A stretch of 64,000 bases of DNA from Salminus brasiliensis (Eukaryota; Chordata; Actinopteri; Characiformes; Bryconidae): contig NC_132880.1 in assembly GCF_030463535.1 (NCBI RefSeq), forward strand, positions 42,693,342-42,757,341, read 5' to 3'. Of the stretch, positions 14,390 through 26,900 are shown piece after piece. A model generated the notes under the pieces. That model made no database searches. It worked only from the letters and a program-made list of their open reading frames with translations, and was not told where the DNA came from. Made by a program: the position numbers and the translations under genes. Position 1 is the first letter of the stretch, and each line of letters opens with the position of its first letter.

Positions 14390-14424
<35 letters not shown>
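13118..14424 (+). repeat. Pyrimidine-rich minisatellite/microsatellite block
   Basis: Starts with (CTGT)n at about 13,162-13,200 and passes through irregular TCTC/TCCAT repeats. Between about 13,620 and 14,080 it forms a minisatellite whose core CCATCCTTTGGCCTGCCTGT recurs every 32 or 46 bp, depending on whether a CCCTGTCTCTTTAT insert is present. It ends in about 340 bp of nearly pure (CT)n broken by short CAG interruptions (14,082-14,424). Long serine/leucine open frames here are products of the repeat. The block lies in eif3h intron 1, finishing 105 bp from the exon 1 donor; the eif3h sense strand is the purine strand. Confidence 0.95.
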
Positions 14425-14425
<1 letters not shown>

Positions 14426-14529
14426 TCTCCGTTGCTCTTTCTGCTCTTTATCACGCTTCAAACGACCCAAAACACACTCGGCCCATCAGTGGACATTCCG
14501 CTAAAACCCAAAGAAGTGGAGGATCTTAC

Positions 14530-14604
14530 CAAGCCTTCGATCTGGATCTGTTTAACAGGTGAATCCAGGCTGTTTTCAGACGCGGTGTCTCTGCGGAGCG
14601 CCAT
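14530..14604 (-). CDS. eif3h: eIF3 subunit H, first coding exon (partial gene)
   Basis: Encodes the first 25 residues, MALRRDTASENSLDSPVKQI followed by QIEGL, then a GTAAGA donor in phase 0. From family knowledge, eIF3h is an MPN-domain subunit of the eIF3 translation initiation complex in the cytoplasm, and its divergent N-terminus ends in a conserved VKQ-Q-I-(D/E)GL block just before the intron, which matches here. The gene runs leftward. I found no eIF3h MPN-domain exon in 1-14,529, so intron 1 is at least 14.5 kb and the rest of the gene lies outside the window. Divergent placement beside utp23 agrees with the human order EIF3H-UTP23 and supports the call. The start is the first ATG, in a good context (AAGATGG). 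A short exon alone is limited evidence, so the call rests on the C-terminal block, the donor and the neighbour. Confidence 0.85.
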
Positions 14605-14902
14605 CTTTACAAGCACGCGGAGAGCAAGAGCGGGGCTCGGACCTTCCGGCTAAAAAGAGAACAAACAATCGGTCCTACCCTGAGTCGCCCCTACATACCC
14701 TGTGCAGGAGTTCCAACAGCAGAACCCAATGTTAAATAAACACACTTAATCATTTTTTATTATCGGGTAAACTGTCCTCCTAGACCCCTAGACTGTACTT
14801 ACACGTTGGTGTGATGTTTATTACTTTACGAACGTTCCGTGTTTCTGCACGGTCGGATTTGACAGTAACTGCGGGAGTACCATGCTGGTTGTATTTTGAG
14901 GA

Positions 14903-14938
<36 letters not shown>

Positions 14939-15125
14939 TCTCTGTCTCTCTCTCTCTCTGTGTCTCTCTCTCTCTCTGTGTCTCTCTCTCTCTCTCTCTC
15001 TCTGGTGACAGTTTATACTCTTTTATATCTAGTTGTACTCCACTGCAGTAATCGTACTGGTATACTGGTCGCTGGGGTCAGTAACAGTGTTATAGCTCCG
15101 GCAGCAGCAGAGCAGCTTCGGTACA
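14605..15125. promoter_or_regulatory. Divergent promoter region of eif3h and utp23
   Basis: 521 bp separate the two start codons, which face away from each other. The left part is GC- and CpG-rich next to eif3h (GCACGCGGAGAGC, GGGGCTCGGACC). A (CT)n microsatellite occupies about 14,904-15,003 and no convincing TATA box is seen, as expected for two housekeeping genes. Transcription starts cannot be placed without transcript data. Shared regulation is an inference from the arrangement. Confidence 0.6.
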
Positions 15126-15753
15126 ATGAAGATAAAACGCCAAAAACAAGCCAAGAAAAACATCAGCTTTTATAAATACAACTTTGGTTTTCGGGAACCT
15201 TTTCAGATATTAATCGATGGCACATTCTGTCAAGCAGCGCTGAAGAATAAAATCCAAATCAGAGAGCAAATGCCAAAGTATTTCATGGGAGAAGTTCAAC
15301 TCTGCACCACAAAGTGAGTCAACATAGATTTACTACTTTTACTATAATCTATATGATCAATTACCAGAATGTGTAACATGTCTGATCACTGAATACATCA
15401 GTATTGCGTTTAAACTGGGACTTAACTCTTAACTCTAATCACTTATTACAGCATTGATCATATCTGCCTTACATCAGCCAACATCCTCACGTATCCATCT
15501 ACCTCTCTAACTGATTATTATTAGTTTTAGCTGTTATGCCCATGTAAATGTTGTTGTCACTTGTATTTTAACACATTTAGCTGCTCTGACCATTTAATTT
15601 CCCTCTGATAAATCTGACCACCCCTAGAGTCAGTTTAGGGATCCTTAAAATTCTCCACACTAGATATGTCAGAATAATACTGATGATTATAACAAAAATA
15701 ATATTTACCCTTTGACTAAATATATGCCCAAGCATACATCTGTGATCTGTGTG

Positions 15754-15797
<44 letters not shown>

Positions 15798-16955
15798 TTA
15801 TCAATTTTCTCTCTATTATACAGCTGTGCACTGAAGGAACTTGAGAGCCTTTCTGACGACCTGTACGGAGCTAAACTCATCTTGCAGAGATACCAGATTC
15901 GGAAATGTAAACACAGCAAGGAGCCTGTCCCTGCATCCCAGTGCCTGCTGTCAATGCTTGAGAAGACAAATCCACATCACTTCTTTGTAGCAACACAAGT
16001 AATGCCGGCTATTCAGACTATGGTGTTTGGAAATATTAACTAAATGGAGTATGAAATTAAATATAAATTCCCAGACTTTGTCATTTACAATGCTTATTAT
16101 TAAATAATTACATGGGAAAAATGCAAACTGAGTAATATTGAGTTATTCTTAAGTTGTAGCAATTAGGACTAGAAGTTTGGAACCATGAGCAGGACCTGGT
16201 CAAAGTTTTATTAATAATAGGCCAAATCTTTCTTCTGCTCTAGACTAGCAAACAGTTGCTGTAACCATCATATGTCTCTTATTTCCAAACACTGGCAGTT
16301 CACATGTTTCAAATGTTTCAGATGTTTTCTATTTTCTTATGAAAGGCTACAGTACTTCTGCTGTGTTTGGTATTGCTTCCTGCATAATCTATAAAATGAG
16401 TTATTCTTAAGTGAGCTGTGGAGGCCTGGACCTGTTCTTTAATTAAAGCAGTCAAACTAGCACCTTGCATAATGCAGTAATCAGACTCACAGCGTTTAGC
16501 TCAATGTATATGAGAGAAATTCAATTTTTGCATTATGTGATCTTCATTTGTAGGACAGAGATTTGACCACAGGCGTGATGGGGATTCCTGGCGTGCCTCT
16601 GCTGTATATTATCCAAAACACCATGGTGTTGGACAAGCCCTCCGCCTGTTCACTGAAGCACGTGGAGGCGGCACAGCTGGGTGAGCTGGTGAGCCCGACC
16701 GAGCAGCAGAGCATCCAGAACCTAAAAGCTGAGCAGGGCCTCAGCAAAGATGGGGTGGAGCAGCAAGGCAAAAAACACAAGAGGAAATCTGGCAACCCCA
16801 ACCCCCTGAGCTGTCTGAAAAAGAAGAAGAAGCCGATGCCACAACAACCTAAAAAGACGGACGGAGAGAAAAGAAAGAGGAGCAGGCACAGGAAACGGAA
16901 ACCTGCTGATCTGACCAGCAGTGTCCACCCGAAGCCCTCCGGTGCTCAGTCCTGA
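15126..16955 (+). CDS. utp23: rRNA-processing protein UTP23, complete, 3 exons
   Basis: Exons 15,126-15,313, 15,824-15,998 and 16,554-16,955 join in frame (donors GTGAGT and GTAATG, both acceptors AG) to give 254 residues; human UTP23 is 249. The family is a nucleolar component of the small-subunit processome needed for early cleavages of 18S pre-rRNA and release of the snR30/U17 snoRNP. The PIN-like fold starts at ILIDG, Asp31 being the surviving acidic position; family members are considered to lack nuclease activity. Cys91-x-His93-x9-Cys103, with Cys64 upstream, fits the CCHC zinc site. The block from VATQD (118-122) to IIQNTMVLDKP closes the PIN domain. The last third is the typical lysine/arginine-rich tail (LSCLKKKKK, EKRKRSR). 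Intron 1 carries an (AT)n run at about 15,758-15,794, 30 bp before its acceptor. Confidence 0.97.
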
Positions 16956-17091
16956 CCTGCATTCTGTATATCAGCCCTGTACAATTGCTGTGATGTGATG
17001 TGATGTGATAGACTGAAAGAAAAAGAAAATCTATGTTTTCTGTGATCACCAGCTTTTCTTTTAAACCGTTAACTGTTAAGGTCTGATGTCT

Positions 17092-17097
17092 AATAAA
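17092..17097 (+). terminator. utp23 poly(A) signal
   Basis: AATAAA 137 bp after the utp23 stop codon, in CTAATAAACAG; the first canonical hexamer downstream. It implies a short 3' UTR. Confidence 0.7.
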
Positions 17098-17109
17098 CAG
17101 CCGTCTGTT

Positions 17110-17330
17110 GTAGAAGGTGGCTCATACTTTTTTTATGATCAGGAAAGCTGCTATATTTACTGGTTCAAGATTAAAAGTAGCTTTATTGGTATGACTTTAA
17201 AAAGCACAATATTAGCAAAGCATTAATAACTACACTAATGACAATAATAGCAACTATATATTTATTGTATTCCATTCAGTTTCTCTGAAGCAAACTTCAG
17301 CAGCAAACTGTTTTATATGGCAAAACTATG

Positions 17331-17385
<55 letters not shown>

Positions 17386-20300
17386 GACCTGCTGCAAACA
17401 AGTCAGTTGTTTAAAATGTGTTTCTTTGGGACTCCTCATTTGGTGCATCCAGAAATGTAGGGCTCTTATGTATGTTTAACATCGGGGGAAACTCCTCTGC
17501 ATGCACTGGTTTGGGATTTTAAAAAAATCACACTGTGTCCCTGTCATATTAACCAAATAAGCAAAAAAAAATGAATATTAATTTAATATAATGAATGTTA
17601 GGAGAATTTGTTTGGTAGTACATGTGAAATGTTGCCTTCAGCAGTAAGCTTTTGCTGTGGAGAGCTAAACTGTTGTGGTCCATGACCCTTTAAATGTCCT
17701 CCACTACCACAAGAGGGAGGTAAAGGGTTTTTTTCATGCTTTTTACAAGAAAGAGTTTTGTTATTATGTCATAGAACAGGACTGTCCTTTAATTTGATGC
17801 AGTAGTGACAGTTGAGTGACCATGTTTCAATAGATTAATTGTTTTAAACAATTATATAAATCCAACCGTACGACCACTCTGTTCAAGATATGTAAGCTAG
17901 ACTGTATGTGGAACTGTTCTGTTGGAGTTGTCAATGCTCTTACCCAGTGGTCTGGGTATTCCTCATTAGAGGCGTAAATGCAGGATCAGTGGGATGGCTA
18001 TTGGCTGAGAATCAGTAGACTCCCATAAATCAACCTTAAGAGTGTCTTGATGTCTGTGGCGTCAGAGAAGCTGAAAGCTCTTTGTTGGACTGATCTAAGT
18101 GGCTGAATCATTCAGGTTTAAATATAGCTCTGCTTGTGTTGTGGCTATTTTTGTCCCATGCTAGGTATTATTCATTTTGAATGGGTTGCTAGAAGCAACG
18201 CCAAGAGGATACAATGTCATGTAGTGGGTTGAGCCAGTCAGATAGGAATAAGCTCTAGATCGATTTTAAAACCAAGAAAATCATTCAAAACATTCTGATT
18301 ATTGGTTTTTACACTAATCACAATACAAATACATTTCACATAGATATGAATAGCAATAGCATTGTCCCAGATTACCACTGTTCACGATAACAACACAATA
18401 TGCTGTATTTTGTCCATCCAAAAACCATGGAAACATGTCCACAGGTAGAAGTTGGACAGTACAGCGTGTATGACCGATTTACTGAGACACAAATGGATAA
18501 AGTGTGAATAAGCTGTATAACACCACGCTGCTTTTATTACTGCTGATGCTTTTGTGTGGCCATCTTGGATTTGAACTCCAAGTTGGTGTTGGTGAGGCTC
18601 TCCGGACTTTCCTGAAAAGAAATCCATCTTGTGGGACGTTCTAGTTGAAATTTCCTATTTGGAACTAAGCAATTCCAACATGCCAGAAGAAACAGAAGGC
18701 AGCATTATCACACCATTTCCTCTTGTGGGAATACCACAGTGCAGTCCCATTTTTTTGTCAGCAGAAGGGAAGTTGACTGTATGCCCTTTTAACAGATGGT
18801 TAATATTTCTATACTATTTGATTTGATGTTAGCTTGCTGGGTAAGTGCAATAAGTTTGCATGGGTAGCTAATAAGCACACATTACGGCTAATGTAGCTGA
18901 GAGTGAAAGCATTCATGTTGAAAATGGCTATTTGAGTGGCATGTAAGATGAACTGCTGACCACACCAGTGACATATATATATTATTATTATTATTAACGT
19001 ATCTTTTATGTCATTTTGTCAACGCAGTGGTTTGATTTGGGACAGCACATGTCAGATGCTATCTTCACATTGGGCTGTGTGGTTGGTGTGGCGCAACAGA
19101 TAACACCACTGAGCTACCACACCATGTGGGAGACAGGAGTTCGATTCCTGGTCTGGGTGACTATGCTGTTGCCGCACCAATAATCCTTGGGTGCTTGGGT
19201 AAGACTCCTAACACTACACTGACCCACCTCTGTAAGTAACTCTGGATAAGGGTGTCTGCTAAATGCCGTAAATTTAAGTGCTGTCTTCTTACCTGTTTCG
19301 AGTCATTCTTACACTACATATCATTTTTATTTGTGGTTTACTTTATTATTTCTTTATAATTTTTACTTTTTACTTTGTTTGTTTTTTACAAATAGCATTT
19401 AAAACCATTTTTAGGTCATTTCTATGCCCGCCAGCTTCCTCTAATCGGCCCTTCTCTTTTCTCCAGTTGACCTCGTTGGCGTTTGGCATGTTAAGCCTTG
19501 CTTCCATATTCTCCTGAAGTAGCCCCAAAAGACTTTCATTAGTGGGCTGAGTGTGTGCTAATGTTGGGGGCGTAAATATAACAAATCAAGACTGTTACAT
19601 AACAGTTGTGGGGTTTTGGAATTGGTTCGTTTTACAGCTCTACAGGAGGAACAGCAGGTTCACCTCCAAGCACCGAACTCTCATTCTTCAACCATGCTAA
19701 GATAAATGCAGTTTTCTATTCTAGACATATGTGCTGCAGATCAAAGATTCAGGTCCGGAAAGTAAAAATCGGCCCCAGGATTATGTTCCAACTGCCTGGG
19801 CAGCTCTGCTGCAGCTAAGCTAACATAGGCTCACCACCGTAACCGAAGACACAGGTAGACATGTACACTTTAACACAGCTCCTTCCAGCACTGTGCATAA
19901 ACAGAGCTAGTCCAGCTAAGGCTTTTGCTATGCCTGATTAGGCTGTCTAATGTTGCTCTCTGAACTGATTAAAATGACTAAAGATTTGTGCAAAATGAAT
20001 TACCAGGTAACAGAGAGCGGATAGTAACAGGTCAGAAGGTTGTTCGGAAAGGGTATATAGACATCATGCTACACTGTGCAAGTAGTGGGCCTTGGTCTCT
20101 TCTGAGAGTCTTGCATTTCTATTATTTCATGGAAATTACTGTCGATAATAAATGCTAAGAGGTCTGTGTGCATCCAGTCATAGTGAAGACGGTGAGGTGG
20201 GATGGGGGTGGGGCTTATGGGGCTATGCAAACCAAAAAATACTGAATAAAAAATCTAATCTTGACCTCAGAACTGAAATTCGTTATAGTGTATCGTTACA

Positions 20301-20601
20301 CATCAATTCTGTTTTGTCTTCAGAGCAGGACTACCTTATCCAACTCCTGCATAGCTTGACCACAGAGCGGGTAGCCGGTCTTCTTTGTGCAAATTCCATG
20401 CAATGTGTGTTTGTGTGTGAACTCACACAGTCCTTAAACAAACATAAAAAAGAAGTCCCCCTCCATCTTAGCTCTTTTGTTGCTTACTGTGTCTTCAGCC
20501 TCTGCCAAGGACATTCCTCAGACTGCCCAGTTGTCCTGAGCGGCACTGCTCAGATAACCATGGCAACTCCATGTCCACATGTTCTCAGCAAGGGAGGAAC
20601 C

Positions 20602-20639
<38 letters not shown>

Positions 20640-20950
20640 CATGGTACATGGTAAACACAAACGTCACTGGGTCACACAATAGACAAGAGCTGACGTCCCT
20701 CTTTCTGCGTCACTCCCGCACACAAACACACGTTGCTACTCCCAATAAGTTGTAGAGGAGAAAGAGGGTCCGCCACACTTTCCTTTCCAGTGGAGACCAG
20801 CTCAGTTCTCTTAGCAAGAGTAGGCAGGTAGAGCTGTCAAAGTAACAAAAACTTCAAAGCTTGGAAGACAAAGCTGTCCTCATTACAGCTGAGAAAGCAC
20901 TGCAGACAAAACAGCAATAATCGAGACATACGTCTTCAGAAGCCAGTCCT
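17110..20950. other. Intergenic region between utp23 and the plus-strand FAM167-like gene
   Basis: No gene recognised. Holds a (TA)n run at about 17,336-17,382, a tRNA-derived SINE (19,078-19,277), a sequence at 19,783-19,815 resembling one arm of the krit1 hairpin, and (GT)n at about 20,605-20,635. The 200-300 bp before 20,957 probably contain the promoter and 5' UTR of the next gene, but no start site can be fixed. Confidence 0.6.
19078..19277 (+). mobile_element. tRNA-derived SINE with L2-like tail
   Basis: Head region GGTTGGTGTGGCGCAACAG, a near-consensus B box (GAGTTCGATTCC, 19,138-19,149), body with CCTTGGGTGCTTGGGTAAGA, and tail TCTGGATAAGGGTGTCTGCT followed by AAATGCCGTAAAT, the tail type shared by many fish SINEs and L2 LINEs. 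The same element occurs in opposite orientation at 47,415-47,640. Confidence 0.85.
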
Positions 20951-20956
20951 GACAGA

Positions 20957-23900
20957 ATGGAAGTGGTCCTGACCAGACTCAGAGATTTCTCCTGTAAGGA
21001 GGCTACCTTTGATGACTGCAAAGCAGCAGTGATGTTCAGAGAGCGACCAGCAGCAGAGAACTTGTGCAGGACGGAGAGCATGGCCCGTGACCGCACTGGA
21101 CGGCTGGACATCGAGAGTGCTCTGGCCTGGCTGAGACGAGAGCTGGTAAGACCTGATAAGCGGTTTTCTTAACTTCTCAATAGACTACATAGAGAGGTCC
21201 CTTGCATGTTGTTCTGTCTCTCTCAGTCCTGGATGAACATTGTGTTGAATATTCACTGGATAAATATTTTACTCATATAAAATCTATAACTCATTATGAT
21301 ATGATTGTAAGTTATTACTTTTATCCAGGGAATATTAAGCAGGTTTGTGTTTCTTTATTCTATTGATTATTGATCTATTGATCATTTTGCATCATTTTTT
21401 TATATAAAATAATGCCTAAAACAAGTGATATTATCTTCCATTACATCAAATTTTAATTGAAAAAGCTGCTTACGTGAGCAGTAAGTCTTTATTTCCTCAG
21501 TAAAATGCTAACATTAGAGTTCTCCTCATGGAGTCTAGTGTTATTTAGAGTTCTCCTCATATCAACACCTGGTTTGAGGGTAAATCAGTGTTTAATGATG
21601 GTAAATTAGGTGAACTGCTGCTGCTGCTGCTGATGGAGTTGAACACTTCTACGCTGTGCTGGCTGGACTGGGGGGCATCCAGGAGATCAGGAGAATCTGG
21701 AGTTAATACATAAAAACTCTCTTATAGCTGAGAGACATGCTTTTAAATAATGGGCTTTGCTACCTAAACCTTCTACGCAGTACAGTATATTGATAAATTG
21801 TCCTGCTGTGGTTTTCTCACTCTCCTTTTATGCTTATTTTTCGATAATCTATCCTGTTTGTGCTCATAATTCTTTTTTAATTCAAGTCCAGTACTGAAAT
21901 GGTTCACAGATTTGATTTGTACTGCTTCCTGAAAAGCAAAGCTGCTTTTTTCCCATGGATGGTCTGTAAAAGCTCAGGGGTGGTCTCTACGAACGCCACA
22001 TAGCACCAGTCTAAATTTATAGTCACTTTAGGCTCAGGTCAAGTCTAACAACAGCAGAGGCCATCCAGCTTGTTTGAGAAGTTCCTGCCAGACAGTAAAA
22101 TCTTAGTGTGTCTGTGTCATTGACATGCAGGGGTCACCATTACAACAGCCCACACCCAGCATTCCCATGGGCAAGGGCAGATAAATCACCTGGCATTTAC
22201 AGCCTTCATCCTTACCCTGAACTGCGGCCAGCAAAAGTCTCGGATGTCCCGACACCACAAGCTGAGAAAAACGAGCTGTAGAGTGGAGTGGTAGTTTAGT
22301 AGACAGGGGGTTTTCATGTACCTTGACTTTGCTAAATTAGGGGTTTGAATATATATTTTGGAACATATATTTTGTCTTTATTGCTAGTAACATTAATATG
22401 TTATTAATATACAGTCATATGAGAATATTATGACCACCTACCTAATAGTGGGAATAACCAGCCTTGGCTCAGATGGCACTGGCCAGGCATCATGTCAGGC
22501 ACTGTATTAAGTGATGGAAAGTGTTCACTGTAGAGGTTCAGTGGGGCGCCACTGTTATACCATTGGAAGGCACTCAATGGACGAGAAGTCTACTCTCGGT
22601 AGACCTTCACTACGACGGCTCTAGATCATCCCACAAAGTTAGCAGTTTCTGAGATGCTACCACGCAAAACCCTTTTAGCCAAACTGCTACAAGTGACCAG
22701 TGTGCTTGCTTATTTATAGGTGCAGCAAATCCTGTCAGGTGGCATCTGTGATGCCCCAGGCTGAGTTAACTCCAAATTTGATCTAGTCTGATATGACCGT
22801 GGTAGCGGGACAAGGGAGGTAGCGTCTCAGAAACCCCTAACCTTATGAGATGTTCTAGAGTCATCGTAATGAAGGTGTACCGAGTATGGACTTCTCGCAC
22901 ATTGAGTGCCTCCCCACGGCCAGTGGTGGGACAGTGGTGTCCCATGGGTAATTGATGCCTGAGAGGAACAACGACTCTGTAAAGCTGCAAATAGTTGGTT
23001 AGTAGAACGTTATGTGAATTTGAATTATTATACCATTTTGGTTTTTGGTATATCTGTTTCCTGATATCTGATATCTGTTTCCTGGACGCTCCTACAATTT
23101 TTTTTATTTAGCTTTATTTGATTTTACCTTTATTCATTTATTATCACATAGGTAGGTATATTTCAAAAAGAATTGACCCAAAGTTCATCATTAGAAGTTT
23201 TTTATGATCAGTGTTTAAATTTTTAAGTTTGGGAAATGTTTAATGGCACGTTATTTAAATATTATTTATCAATGTGACATCAGTGTATTTATGTATCAGT
23301 TTTATCAATGGGGATGTTTGCATAATGAGAGGCTGTGACCGAAATGGATCCCTATTCTCAATTTAGAGCACTGATAATCTGTGAATGTCTGAATCGTAAG
23401 GTGAAATTCAAACATGATTTTGAGGGTACTATAATCTCCCACAATGCACTCATAATTTACAAATGATACATATACACCAATCAGCCATAACCTTAGCACC
23501 ACCTGCCTGAGTAGGCCCCTTTTATACCGCCACAGCAGATCTGAACATTCGAGGCATGGACGCCATAATACCTCTAAAGACGTCCTGTGGTATCTGGCAC
23601 CAAGACTTTAGCAGCAGATCCTGTACGTTGTGAGGTGAGGCCTCCATGGATTACGTCAATGAGTCTTAGATGCCCATGACCCTGTCGCTGGTTCAACGGT
23701 CGTAATTTCTTAGAGCACTTTTAGTAGGTACTGTACTTACCACTGCATAGCAGAGAAACCCAGCAGACCTGTCTGATGTTTTGGAGATGGTCTGACCCAG
23801 TCGTCTAGCCATCACAGTGGCTCAGGTCCTTATTCTTGCCCATTTTTTCTGCTTTTAACACCAAGATTAACTTCAAGAACTGACTGTTCACTTGCTGCCA

Positions 23901-26900
23901 AGTATGCAGATCCCACCCCTTGACAAATGCCACTGTAGATGAAGATAATCAATGTTTCTTACTTCACCCGTCAGTGGTGATGTTATATATCATGGCTGAT
24001 CTGTTTATATAGAGTACGACAAAGCAAATAAACTCATGTAGAATTATTCAGATTAATATGAATGAAACCATGAATGAAAACCATGGTTACATTGGTTGCA
24101 TGGTGACAGTGACAGATACCACTTCTGTTATTAATTGAATGAAGCAAAAACAAACAAAAATACAAATGTTATTCACATTTTATATGAATCATTAGTAAGT
24201 TAAAATGATTACAGTATCATTATGGAGCCCATTTGTCATCTCAACACATGTTAAAGAAGTACTTGAAACAGAAATGTGTCACGGTTTGTCACAAGACAGA
24301 GAGACATACTCACTGGATATTTTAATGAAAGAAAAGAAAACACAACAAACAGAAACCAAACAAGCACAAAGCTTACTAAACAAACACCACAAGAATCAAC
24401 ACAAGAATAAACAGGCCAAGTCAACAAACCACAAACTACATGAACACACACCAACATGGACATGCACAAGCACACATGCACAAGACCAGACGAAGGAAGG
24501 CTGAAACAAAGGGGTACTTATACAAAGACTAACAAGGGACTTACGAGGAACACCTGGGACTAACAAGGGGGCGTGGCTACAAAGGAGACACTGGTGGAAA
24601 CACTAATGGACAGGCATGCAGGAGCACATGGCAACATAAAACAAAGGCAGACATGTCAACAGCGGCAGGCATGACAAAATGACACCCGCCACTCATTACG
24701 ATCACTTCCAGTCAAGTCTCATGGTCAGCTTTTGAGCAGTGGACATAATAATAGCAAAAGTGAAAACACCGGGCAGACTGATCTTTGCTTTCTGCTTCTT
24801 AATAGAACATTAGTCACAGTTCAGTCTACTACAATGGCTGAAACAAAAAACCCAAGGAAGCACAGAAACATGTAGGAGTGTGGGGACTTTTTCCCTAGCA
24901 AGTTCAGGAAGATCTCCAGCACCAACAAGCTTTAGAAGAAAGTTCCTTTCCTTTTCTTACATTCTCTACAAAGCAATCCCAACACAAGTGTCTTTCAGAG
25001 CAAAGCCCCAAACACATTTATAACAAAGCAATTAGTGTAGAAAAGAATGATTTTGGCGGGAACATTATTTGTTCCCTCCATTCCTCAGCTTGGGACCGGC
25101 TCAGTAGTGGAATGTGCTGGAATTTAGGATTTTATTTGCTCACAATGAAGGCAATTAGACTGCCTCAGCTCCTCATAAAGCCAAAGACGAATAGGACATT
25201 AGCATTTGAAAGAGACATTGTTAGGTTTGAAATAGTTTAAACATTCGCTCCGCTGAAGGAATGAGAAGAAACTCAGTCAACACACTGATACCTTAACCTT
25301 GGACCGGCACCATGGCGCTCCTTTGGACTAGCTTGTGTTTCTCTCCAGTTTACACTTCAACCTGAAAGGGTAGATGAGGCGACACTGCACAACACTTGTA
25401 TCCTCACCCTAAAACTAGCTGTAAAACAAAGAATAAGCGAACTGACTTCGGTGTACCAATCTTATTTATAGTTTCTATGAGAGGAGTATGAAACAACACG
25501 ACACTTATTAAAAAAAGACACTTATTTGATTGGTCAGTGCTATCTCAGAGGAGGGGAGCTTAAATACTAACCTATGTATAAAAAAAAAAGTCACATGACC
25601 TGCAGGGGTCCATTTTGCGTCCTCTTTCAGCACATGTGAAAACACACATCACACAGTTCCATATTTTATTTAATGGAAAGTGCATTTTTAGCATGTTAAT
25701 ATTTTGACAAACTTTCAAAAATTGCATGTTTCCCTGAAGCAGCATTGTACCATAATGGAAGCACATAAGGCCACACCAGGCACACTAGGTTGGAATACAA
25801 GCAATATATAAAGAATAATGATATAGTATGTAAATATGTAATTCCTGATTAAATGCATATATAAATAAAGCACACATAAGAATAACTTCATATAAATGTA
25901 TATATTTATTATATATATATAATTAATATTATATATTCATTATTATTCAATAATTTACATTTTCAAACAAATCTTGCCCATCAGTACTAAATGCGTTCAT
26001 GCTATAATGCCACACTTTTTAAAACAAACATACTTTTGCAACCAGAAAAAATATATATTAATTTTACAGGGGATAAATCAATCCAAGCTGGGTGCAAAAT
26101 TAGCATTCAGTTCATAAGTTAATTTAATTTGTAATGAGAAGAGTTACTTACTTATTAGCCACTAATACGACTGTAATGTGTTAATAAGAATATGTAATTC
26201 ACATGCTGTGTATACCCACATATTATGATTTAATTAAGGAGATGAATCAGCATTTTTTTAAAGGCACTTCAAAAAGGTGTAAAGGGAAATGAAGTCATAG
26301 TAACAGTCCAGCAAAGAGAGAGTGAGAGTGAGGAATGGGTGATGAGGCCGGAAATGAGGATAGAGATGAAGATGAGGATGATGACAGAAGTATCAGATCA
26401 GGATAAGGTTAGAGTGACTTTTAATGTTTTTACCTTAAAACAACATTAAATGTAAAGTTTTGAGATGATCACTTGTGTAACAGGTGTCTTTGTCTTACCC
26501 TTGTGTTTTCCCTTCCTGGTCTGAGTCTCTGTTTTGCCCTGCCATGTACACATCAACACATGACTCTGTTTATATAGTTTATGTTTCTTGTCTCCGCCCT
26601 ATAGCCCTGCCTTGTCCTTAGTGTTCCCACCTGTGTCTCCTTTGTAGCCCCGCCCTCTTGTTAGTCTCAGGTGTTCTTTGTTGGTCTGGTGTATAAATAG
26701 TCCGCTCTGTGGGCTGCGAGCATTGTCATCTAGGAGGATAGAGTTTCTCCTGGGGGAACCTGGGGGTACTATATGCACAAAACAAGTACCAATAGCAACA
26801 GCAAAATAAGCTGTTTGGCAGAGAGTTGGCAAAATGGATGCAACCCACATACTCAGCTCTGCTGCTCATCCCACAAATGCATGTTCCTTACAAATGTGGC

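Larger units (their letters stand above)
1..14529 (-). other. Intron 1 of eif3h, with repeats and possible conserved noncoding blocks
   Basis: Non-coding on both strands as far as I can judge: open frames are short, lack family signatures and are not bounded by good splice sites. It holds repeats listed separately (1.9-2.3, 6.1-6.5, 9.7-10.0 and 13.1-14.4 kb), a possible LINE reverse-transcriptase relic near 10,430-10,680, and simple repeats ((TTTA)n at about 4,468-4,518; (TAAA)n at about 9,308-9,338; TTC/TTA runs at about 5,658-5,690). Stretches at about 2,440-2,570, 3,590-3,730 and 7,020-7,160 are complex, not repeat-like and rich in homeodomain-type TAATTA/ATTA motifs. Conserved enhancers would be plausible there, since vertebrate eif3h borders the trps1 region, but this is inference only. 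Confidence 0.6.

Noticed and set aside
1-14529. Remaining eif3h exons
   Set aside because: I looked for minus-strand sequence encoding known eIF3h blocks (such as the MPN-domain segments after VKQ-QI-GL) and found none; they are taken to be outside the window.
13221-14653. Long open frames rich in Ser-Leu (up to 214 codons) and their Arg-rich minus-strand counterparts
   Set aside because: They are translations of (CT)n and related repeats, open in several frames at once; no domain, no splice context.
20152-20637. 161-codon frame upstream of FAM167-like gene 1
   Set aside because: Ends in a cysteine-valine run made by (GT)n; no family resemblance.
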